From Perkinsus marinus ATCC 50983 (lineage: Eukaryota > Perkinsozoa > Perkinsida > Perkinsidae): 35,251 nt of DNA. The stretch lies in contig NW_003213425.1 in assembly GCF_000006405.1 (NCBI RefSeq), forward strand, positions 1,173 through 36,423, written 5' to 3'. Shown piece by piece: positions 28,070-35,251 of the stretch. The notes under the pieces are model-generated. The model was not told the origin of the DNA, searched no databases, and saw nothing but the letters and a program-made list of their open reading frames with translations. Each line of letters starts with the position of its first letter. Position 1 is the first letter of the stretch. Position numbers and translations under genes: made by a program.

Positions 28070-28645
28070 AGTAGAAGCCTCAGAAACATCTGGTAGAGAT
28101 GAGAACAGTGTAGTCCAGGGATGTGAATCTGGAGTCACTTCCTTGAATTCGATGTTGCTCTCCACGCAAGCCTCTTCAACTTCAGAGCCGCTGCAACCAC
28201 AACCAACTCGGAGGATTTTCGGCTCAGAGTAGTACCCCGTGTACTTGTATGCGTCGCTGATATCTATCAAGGCCATGTCCTCATCTGCTTTCGACTCTCG
28301 CGGCATTTCCCATTCGGGACCTGAGGTCGGCGACCTCTCTCCTGTAAGGATTACTCCCAGACCGCGGCTAGTGCAGTATCGTATGGCCTCTCTTGCATCA
28401 ACTGGCGACCCGCAGAGGACCCCTATGATTGGCTCCTTCCCTTTGACGCGCCGAGATATAATCTGGTAACCAACCTCACCACGACCAATTACCACGCTCT
28501 TTGGCAGTTCATTCCGGAAAGCCTCAAATCCTTCTGGCATGTCCAGCGAAGAGTCCACCGGGTCAGGGTCGTCATGTGATATCCCAGATTGACCAAATAA
28601 CAGACTATAGAACCGATTAGGAAGCAGGGATACGGAAGCACCCAT
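28065..28645 (-). pseudogene. 5' part of PCMH-like gene C, interrupted by the LTR element
   Basis: Begins with a true ATG, MGASVSLLP, fitting M-G-x-x-x-S/T. FEAFRNELPKSVVIGRGEVGYQI aligns with the lead-in of A, B and D. GVLCGSPVDAREAIRYCTSRGLGVILTGERS is the helix and flavin-loop region, with G-E-R in place of G-G-H. DMALIDISDAYKY is the buried strand, as DGAIVCDLSDLY in B, and KILRVGCGCSGSEVEEACVES is the next strand-helix. The frame then runs into the LTR, giving a chimeric end encoded by element sequence. The C-terminal third lies 6.2 kb away at 21570-21903. As no other decay is visible, the insertion may be recent or heterozygous. Divergently arranged with gene D (start codons 580 bp apart). 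Confidence 0.7.
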
Positions 28646-28909
28646 ATGATGGAAGGTAGATTGATATTACTTCAAAAGCAGAACATTATTCGTAGGCAGG
28701 CTCCACCTTGCGTTGAACACAAACAATTTCCCCTCTCAAACTCGGGAAGAAGTCGAAAGTACGTTCGAACAAATGCGAACACGAATTGAACTATCGAAAA
28801 TCAGCCTATAACCAGTTTACCCGACAGATATGATCGGGCTCATGACGTTTCGAAAAATAATACCAGCCTGGTATTACCAGGTTGGTTCACATAAGCTATC
28901 AGTTAATCA
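28646..28909. other. Upstream region of gene C
   Basis: No gene. It includes CCTGGTATTACCAGG (7-bp arms, one-base loop) at about 28867. Likely holds the promoter of C, but no element can be named. Confidence 0.4.
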
Positions 28910-29022
28910 ACTTAACTGATAACTTATCAGTTAAGTTACTGATAACTTATCAGTTAAGTTACTGATAACTTATCAGTTAAGTTGCTGATAACTTATCAGT
29001 TAAGTTGCTGATAACTTATCAG
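28910..29022. repeat. Palindromic 23-bp tandem repeat between divergent genes
   Basis: About five units of 23 bp (TAAGTTACTGATAACTTATCAGT). Each unit contains the near-complete palindrome TTAACTGATAA-C-TTATCAGTTAA with 11-bp arms and a one-base centre; later units differ by A to G. The array is flanked by inverted CCAGCCTGGTA / ACCAAGCTGG pieces. TTATCAGT and its complement ACTGATAA appear about ten times, so it could be a cluster of binding sites for a GATA-like or homeodomain-like factor serving C and D, or a small inverted-repeat element. Confidence 0.85.
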
Positions 29023-29225
29023 TATTACCAAGCTGGCTAATTTTGGGCGCGCAGAAGAAAAATTTGGGCGAAAGAGGAAAAAAGTTGGGGCAAGGCGGAA
29101 GAAAGAATTGGACACGCGGGAAGCAAACCCGAAGTTCTTGCGTACGTTAGTGTTACAAATAGCGCGCGCCCATGTAATCGATTGCATCTGGAACCCATTC
29201 CATTTGTTAGCCAGTATGACGCGAG

Positions 29226-29990
29226 ATGCCAGTTACTGAAGATCACGGCTATTCAGCTAACGACAACTCTTCTGTTAGCCTTCACATCAGTGGTGACATC
29301 GCCCAAGATCATGTGCGAGCACTGCGAGCTCTTTCTCCAACTGGCCTGGTGGTATTACAACCCTCCGATCCGGTTTACAAGATATTCTCAGGGCCATGGG
29401 AGAAAAGTTGGGATAAGATATGTCAACAGAATCGACAATGTTCACCAAATATCATTGGTATGGTGTTGCCGAAGTGCATCAAAGATCTTGGTCTCCTACT
29501 CGGCTACTGTAGCCGTTTCGATATAGGCGTGTTATTCCTTGGGAATGATGACGACTTGTTGGAAGTGTTCAATCCGCACACTAATCACGAGCTCACAATC
29601 TGTTGTAGAGCTGGTGAGATTCTGGGATATACCAGTATATTTGAAGATAGGCGAGGTCAAAAGCTGATCAGAATCGGCATTGGGACGACGTATCAGATAC
29701 TCGTAAGAGATCTCATGAGAGATGGATTCCCCTTCCGAGTTGGTGCCGAAACAGGGAATCAACTTCAAGATTTACCACTCAATGGTATAAAAGGTGTTAA
29801 TATTGTGGGCATTGATGGGGTCGAGGTTGCCTCATCCGTATACAGCGATCCAGAAGGAGCTTTGGCATCCTATTGTTCATCCAGGAGTTTCATTGTTCGC
29901 CAGGTGGACGGTACGGTCGAGGGATTCATTACAGAGCTCTGTTTCGACATCGGCGACCTCGTTGTGAGGATCACGGGAGCCACTCATTGA
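29226..29990 (+). CDS. PCMH-like half-oxidoreductase family, member D
   Basis: 254 codons from ATG at 29226. VRALRALSPTGLVVLQPSDPVYKIF aligns with the lead-in of A to C. MVLPKCIKDLGLLLGYCSRFDIGVLFLGNDDDLL is the helix and flavin-loop region with G-N-D-D in place of R-G-G-G-H. ELTICCRAGEILGYTSIF and KLIRIGIGTTYQILVRDLMRDGFPF follow as strand, strand, helix, and VEGFITELCFDIG as the closing strand. Length fits a single PCMH half with no substrate domain. Unlike A, B and C it starts M-P, so it lacks the myristoylation-type start, unless a short upstream exon is missed. Upstream on the same strand lies a degenerate NRLHLEPIPFVSQ stretch like that in frame E. It is transcribed away from C. Confidence 0.6.
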   Translation: MPVTEDHGYSANDNSSVSLHISGDIAQDHVRALRALSPTGLVVLQPSDPVYKIFSGPWEKSWDKICQQNRQCSPNIIGMVLPKCIKDLGLLLGYCSRFDIGVLFLGNDDDLLEVFNPHTNHELTICCRAGEILGYTSIFEDRRGQKLIRIGIGTTYQILVRDLMRDGFPFRVGAETGNQLQDLPLNGIKGVNIVGIDGVEVASSVYSDPEGALASYCSSRSFIVRQVDGTVEGFITELCFDIGDLVVRITGATH

Positions 29991-31160
29991 GTTATACTTC
30001 ATCTTTTTATCAAGTACAATTCTATCATCCAATGTCAAGCATATAACTCAATCTCACGAATTTTATGCCTATTCGTCGTTGAGTTTCTTAGTCTTGCACG
30101 TATCCGATTCAGTGGGCTCGATAGATACGTCTGTGTTGACCATCAAATGTGCCGCCAACCGGGCCGCCAAATGGGAGGAACGTTATCTCTCAAAGCTAGA
30201 TGAGTTCCTGGTTTTTACATGGAAGTATTTCTCATATTAAATATCTACACACGATTCGTATACCATAACGATGATCAAACCGTGGCAGAAAACGGCTCCA
30301 GGCTTGAGCGGCTTGTGAGGGTAGGGATGGACTTTCGGCTCCGAGGTTTTGTAGGGGAATCGATCAGAAAATGTAGTTACTATCGCGATCGTGATAACTT
30401 GGAATTGTGTAGTTTCTATTAGTAATTCGTTCAGAATTACATATTGAAACACGTTGTATTGATGGAGTTTCTCGATTTTATAATAATGAGGAAAGTCCTG
30501 TAGGGATAATCAACATATTTTGATCAATCGGAGTGTCATCCAATTACTGTGAAGTGATACTTAGTCATGTAACTTAAGACGTGTATGCCTTCCCGACCGA
30601 TAACACAATGAAATGTGTTTTCACTAGTATTTTCATATCACGGATGAAACTCAATTGTCGTTCAGCAGTATTTTCCCCCTTTGTGCGTTAGCATGTTCGG
30701 CAACCCCGAGGTATACTTGGGCCTTGTTGGGAACATGTTCCGTGACGGTCCAATTGGGGCGAGCGAAGAGTAGGATGAAAAATACCACACACAGAAGATT
30801 CAAGTGGAAATGAGTTTCTTATTATTTACATATCTTTAGTATATTACATCCTGAGGGAATTTTCTTTCTCAGGTTGGGGTCTTTGCATTAGCAGATAGGC
30901 GTGTTTGAGTAATGCGTGTTCGACTTGTCCGTGTTGTGCTCCTCTGTGTCATTCGTGGAGCGGTATGGAGCATCCTATTAGACTGAGGAGTCGCCTGGTG
31001 TGTCCTTATGCAGAGAGAATTATGGTAAGTGGAAAAGGAGAATTAACAATTTTTCGGTCGGAAATGTTCTGGGAATTTCTGTGTAGGTGTTACTCTGAGC
31101 ACATCGAACGGAATGAAAATGATAACAATTTTTCGAGAGTTATTTTGGAATTATTCTCAG
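29991..31160. other. Non-coding spacer
   Basis: No convincing gene. A 67-codon frame at 30219 has no motif. AT-rich sequence with no repeat I can support. Confidence 0.45.
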
Positions 31161-31340
31161 TCAGCGTTGAAGGAATATATATGTTCGCTTCCCGCAGTCG
31201 AGCTAAGCAGTTCACACCCTACTTATAGAAGTTTATATACGAATCCTGGTAGCAGAAACCAATGAGAAATTCTTAAAATTTTTTCGGGATGTTCATTTTA
31301 TTATCAACACGTGTGATTTACCATGTACGTATTCCCCATC
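31161..31340. repeat. Dispersed repeat family R, copy 3
   Basis: Best match to copy 1: GGAATATATATGTTCGCTT, then AGCAGTTCACACCCTA, then ATATACGAATCCTGGTAGCAG, AAATTCTTAAAATTTTT and ATTCCCC in the same order. Confidence 0.55.
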
Positions 31341-31880
31341 CATACTAGAGCACCCCGAAATATGGGTGTAGTAGCCGGCATCCGGAGAATATCAATCGTT
31401 GAAAAATTTAGTTGTGATAATTTGTTAAGGAGGTCGGCCCTGTGATTGGATATTTTACAGATGATTTATTAATAAAACGCGATCTAGTGTTCTTTCCATA
31501 TACCTGATATGAACTAGTAGCATGATAACAACTAGTTATGTTTGAAACTCCATTGTTAATGGATGCATTTGTATATCGTGTTAATTAAAGTAGTAGTTCA
31601 AATACGTACCCATTGGCTGGTCTGTATAGTTTTGAGAATTACAAAGCATCGCAGTTGATAGTATGCGTGCTCCTCCAAGTGATACGTCGGTCAGTCGAAT
31701 GATATTGAGATCGCTTTGGCAAGCCCAGCTGGTCATGTTTTATCATCTTAGTGCATGGTCGCGTTGTTATTGAGTTGGAAAATACCATGCCCGCTTACGG
31801 GAGAAGAATATGCTGTTGATGAATATGTGAGGATTTTTTCAACGAGGATGTGCGTTGCGTTGAAGTGGAGTCCACTTAGT
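31341..31880. other. No recognisable gene; small palindrome
   Basis: Between R copies 3 and 4. GTCCACTTAGTGGAC (7-bp arms, one-base loop) lies near 31870. Nothing else seen. Confidence 0.4.
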
Positions 31881-31970
31881 GGACAGTGTTGGAGAAATGT
31901 ATGTTCGGTTTCCTCAGCTGAGCTCTTAGTTGTAGGACTTCTACGTTCGCATTTTGACTTTATGTTTTGA
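31881..31970. repeat. Dispersed repeat family R, copy 4 (short)
   Basis: GTGTTGGAGAAATGTATGTTCGG, then TTTCCTCAGCTGAGCTC, matching the first part of copies 1 and 2. The rest is too diverged to align by eye. Confidence 0.45.
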
Positions 31971-33243
31971 AGTTAGCAATGAACTCGTTGTTATTAATGC
32001 CGTCTCTCGTGAAGTGAGAGGAATGTATTTTTCATATATACCGTTTTGACAGGGAAAGTGAGATACATATTGAGCTCGGCTTTAAACGTTTGCGATTTCT
32101 TCACTCAACCGTTTATAGTCACTTCTGGTAACTTTCGTATTATTTTACCTACGACTTGGGAGGAAAATCGTACTTAAAAGCATGCGAATCCATTATGTTC
32201 AGTAGGTTCGCAACCGTTTATGACCGTTTATGGCACTTATGGGGTTCATGACCCATTGAGGTTTAAAACGTTCGTGATTTCCTCACTCAACCGTTTATAG
32301 TCCCTTCCTACTTGTCAGGTACTCCTGGCTTTTCATCAGCGACTCCAGAGGATTTGAGAAACAAATATTCAATTATGGGAATCGACCAAATGAGAGCAAT
32401 TGTCGGCAACCGTCTATAGCGACAGTAATTGCAGATCGTAAAAATGTCATTTGTACTTAGACTGGGATTCCGATGTTCCATTTCATGGAAAAAAATCACT
32501 TCGCAGCGCTCAAGAAATTACTATACAAACGTAGCACAGTGTTCACAGGAAGCTTTGAGTCATTCATCATTCAAGTGGAGTCTACTACGAGTGTCCTACA
32601 AGAAAGAACAGATGAAAAGCTGATCTTGTCGAGAATCTCAGTATGGTTCATTTGAAGTGCGCCGCGCCCCTCGTTAGCTATGCTCATCATAAGAGGTCGC
32701 ACGCAAACGTCGTGGTTGACATTGTGGAATTTTACAATTCTATGATGCGTTGTGTTGTTGAGTTTATGCTTGTGCATGTAACATTGTACACACTATAGGA
32801 TGGGAGTGAGCAGAGCTTCTGTCATTCTTGCGTTAGTAGTATAGACATTTGTGTATTATACTGTATAGTGGAAACCTCAACGTGATAGGGTTGTGTACTA
32901 CTACTTGTACTAGTTCTACCTCCCTGAGACAAGCGAGTTACTACTAAATACTACTAAATACTTCAATCATTGATATGAGCTGAACTTCAATGCGTTTCTC
33001 CTCCATAAGCGCTGGAATAATCTCCTAAAGGCATCCGACTAATGTTCGATTCAAAGTGCCAGAGAGTCGAATTCACGGGCTCTCAGTTTGGGAGGATCAC
33101 CGGTCGCATTTGACGTCATCGTCGCGATTGGCCTTCTTATACATTATATAAGCAGACCGATCGCGACCGACGAGTTATATAATATATAATATGTGATACA
33201 TATACACACACTTAACAATACCATGAGAGCGTGAATTACGACA
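31971..33243. other. Non-coding spacer with a 46-bp direct repeat
   Basis: A short repeat (TTTAAACGTTTGCGATTTCTTCACTCAACCGTTTATAGTC type) occurs at 32081-32126 and, diverged, at 32262-32307. TATATAAT-rich sequence lies near 33175-33195. No gene is supported. Confidence 0.5.
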
Positions 33244-34017
33244 TTAATAATCAACATAGAAACAAGGGCAACGTGTGCTTGGAGTGTAGTCGGTTTCCCG
33301 TGCCTCTGAGAGGCAGCCTCTCTCTGCTTGTGTCTGTGTCGTTGTGCCAGTATGGAATCGACCGATAGAATGTGCTTGTTGTGGAGAGTGGGTAAGATAG
33401 GAGCAGAGTAGGTTTTTTTGGGTGCTTGAAAACTTGGCTACAAGCCTTTCGATAATCTGGAAGGCAATGTTCATACGAGATATCACCCGGTGAAGATAAC
33501 TGTACCACATCTTAAGACCAGCTTCGCCCAAAGATAATGAGCATCGTAGTCCGTCATTTATAGTCCTACGATATCTATCGAGTTTGCCATTTGATTGTGG
33601 TGAATAGAAAGGGGTTCGATAGTGTGTGATATGATGATGTTGTCCCAACCATGAATCGAAGATAGTTGAGAATGCCGCATCGTTGTCGGATGAGATATAT
33701 TGTGGGAAGTTATAACATAAGCAGTAGGTCTGTAGACAGTGTAAAGCTTCTTCGTTAGACTTGTTTTAAGTAGCAAATGCTTCGTAGTAGTTGGTTGCGA
33801 GATCCATAAGAAAGCATACGAGCGGGTGTAAGCTTATATTCCGTAGTTGAAGATAAGTACTTTCAGTGGACGTGATTTTTCGCGTGATTTCAGGACGATA
33901 TTTTGCGCCGGCAGGAGCGGTTTGAACAGCTCGGCACTTAATATCCGAACGGAAATACGCGAAAAAGAATGGCAAAAATCGTGAATGTGATATTGAACTC
34001 ACTTTAAATTCTTGCAA
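33244..34017 (-). mobile_element. Relic of a second LTR-retroelement integrase
   Basis: Minus-strand pieces read, in order, TSTESTYLQLRNISLHP and MDLATNYYEAFAT, then SSDNDAAFSTIFDSW, then HYRTPFYSPQSNGKLDRYRRTI. This is the layout of a retroelement integrase core (first D, second D, PQSNG-x-x-E/D-R-x-x-R region). It is broken, with several breaks, and has no LTRs or other domains that I can see nearby. The PQSNG motif points to Ty1/copia or Ty3 rather than to the BEL-like GGFWER element at 21.9-28 kb, so it is a different lineage and older. Confidence 0.65.
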
Positions 34018-34975
34018 GCGAAAACGCCATCAACAAGCTCGACTCAGCAGTAGCTCTTCTACTCGTCAGGAAGGCTACTACTATTCCTCAGCTACCATAC
34101 CGAGACGGTCACTGTTTATCAATAGTTACACACAAATTTGGTTGGTGGTCTCGTATTGACCGTCAACGATACTGCGTCAATGATATAGTCTCAGAGTTGA
34201 ATCTTGTTTCTAGTGTATATAGTGACCTTACCTCATCTGACAGGCCCGCAAAGGTAACTCCAAGTGAAGTTCACAACTAAATTCAGGTTATGGAAAAAGT
34301 TGTTGCCGTTAGTAGCATGCATCATTAACCTCACAGTAGAATGCTCCCAGATACTCTCCAGGAGCCCATAATTTCTCGGACCGACGAAATCAAAAGGAAT
34401 GAGGAAAAGATAGAGCTTTAAAAATCCGCAGCAACTTGAAACTTACAAGTTGACACCTTGCTCATACCAACTCACCACTACTAAAAAAAGGGACAGAAAA
34501 CCACCAATGCAAAAGCAAGAGAGGATTTGAGTCAACCCACAATCTGCTTCAAAAGGGGTTCATGTGCGGATAATCGCCTAACTAAAAAAACTAGCAGGGA
34601 ATGGCTTCCTCATGCTTCCTCTCACGGACCCGGAACTCCGTCGGATTTCTCGGAATATTCGAGACTAGAACTCGTCTCTAATATATCTGCATCGAAACCC
34701 CTCAGAGAAGCCTGACAAACGAAAAACGATCCAGGTTTCATAACGCGGCTACCATCACTTGGTGACGCTCGAACAAACGGAGAAGCGTGTCACAGACGAC
34801 CGTGATCGAGATCTGATTTATGACTCATACTGCAGGGAACTAACTTTGCCGCACCTATCCTGACGTGAGCACAGCACATATAACGATCTAACTACAGAGC
34901 TCTCTATCCGTTATCAACTAGAAGGCTGTTGGATAGGTCGCCCCCCGTTCTCGATGACGGAGCATAATTGCCAGC
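34018..34975. other. No recognisable gene
   Basis: Short frames only, none with a motif. No repeat seen. Confidence 0.4.
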
Positions 34976-35248
34976 TCATAGGAGCACCAGAGTCTCGTGA
35001 AGTAGTCGGTGCTCCACATACAGATGAAATTGGATGGTAATCTGAGGAGCCATCCAGTGCAATGCATTGAGTGCACTCAACAGAGTTGGAGCGTGGTCAC
35101 CTAAATGATCCAGATATAGTTGCTGTTCCCCGCACCAGTGGCATTTTCTTGTGAACGCCACTCCAGCCACTCCGAGCCTCCGGCGGCTCATCAACCACTC
35201 ATCCTTACCGCGCGCTATCGGATGTGTAGGGCACACTGGTACGCACAT
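34976..35248 (-). CDS. Possible C-terminal tail of a LINE reverse transcriptase (cut by the window edge)
   Basis: A 90-codon minus-strand frame entering from the right edge. EWLMSRRRLGVAGVAFTRKCHWCGEQQLY followed by LDHLGDHAPTLLSALN recalls the zinc-binding tail of non-LTR retrotransposon proteins (R-L-R-x-G ... C-x-x-C-G ... H-x-x-x-H/C). The match is by pattern only, and the polymerase core would lie outside the window. It could equally be another small zinc-binding protein. Its start is unknown because it is truncated. Confidence 0.3.
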   Translation of the reverse strand: MCVPVCPTHPIARGKDEWLMSRRRLGVAGVAFTRKCHWCGEQQLYLDHLGDHAPTLLSALNALHWMAPQITIQFHLYVEHRLLHETLVLL

Positions 35249-35251
35249 GTT

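Noticed and set aside
28910-29022. CRISPR-like array
   Set aside because: The units are contiguous with no spacers and the setting is eukaryotic; it is a palindromic minisatellite.
1-35251. tRNA, rRNA or trans-spliced-leader genes
   Set aside because: I looked for tRNA-like cloverleaf boxes and for a dinoflagellate-type leader and found nothing I could support by eye.

Overview
The window looks like nuclear DNA of a eukaryotic protist. Short GT-AG introns of about 40 to 130 bases lie inside coding stretches. The DNA also carries a complete-looking LTR retroelement, transposon relics, minisatellites and long non-coding spacers. There are no operons or bacterial ribosome sites. The mixture would suit an alveolate such as Perkinsus, but that is a guess from general character; no rRNA, tRNA or spliced-leader sequence fixes it.

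Layout. 1-2.9 kb is repeats: a 221-bp near-identical direct repeat, two copies of a dispersed repeat and a microsatellite. 2.9-9.5 kb holds two members (A, B) of a divergent protein family plus two obscure minus-strand reading frames. 9.5-13.8 kb is mostly non-coding, with a 12-bp minisatellite, hairpins and a DEAH-helicase gene fragment. 13.8-15.2 kb is an intron-bearing gene for a disordered protein with an acidic tail. 15.6-16.65 kb is a foldback element with arms of 51-bp repeats around a 100-N gap. 16.9-19.6 kb is a multi-exon gene with a Myb/SANT domain. 20.8-21.2 kb is an integrase relic. 21.9-28.06 kb is a minus-strand LTR element with two long reading frames, sitting inside family member C. 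29.2-30.0 kb is family member D, divergent from C. 30-35.25 kb is mostly non-coding with dispersed repeats, another integrase relic and a possible LINE tail.

The main novelty candidates are two. First, four dispersed genes (A at 3368, B at 8892, C at 28645 minus, D at 29226) appear to be paralogues built on the FAD-binding PCMH half-fold of berberine-bridge-like oxidoreductases. They lack the substrate half and the usual flavin-attachment histidine, and three of them start M-G-x-x-x-S/T, an N-myristoylation signature. Second, the window holds perfect palindromes with a loop of one base or none (arms up to 29 bp). Several lie inside the two intron-bearing genes, where at least two upset an otherwise good reading frame; they look like short inverted duplications inserted into genes.

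The LTR element is young by its near-identical LTRs and has a perfect 5-bp target duplication. It splits gene C, and its Pol protein ends in a PHD finger, which may act as a chromatin-targeting module. All functional statements rest on reading motifs by eye; no database search was possible.
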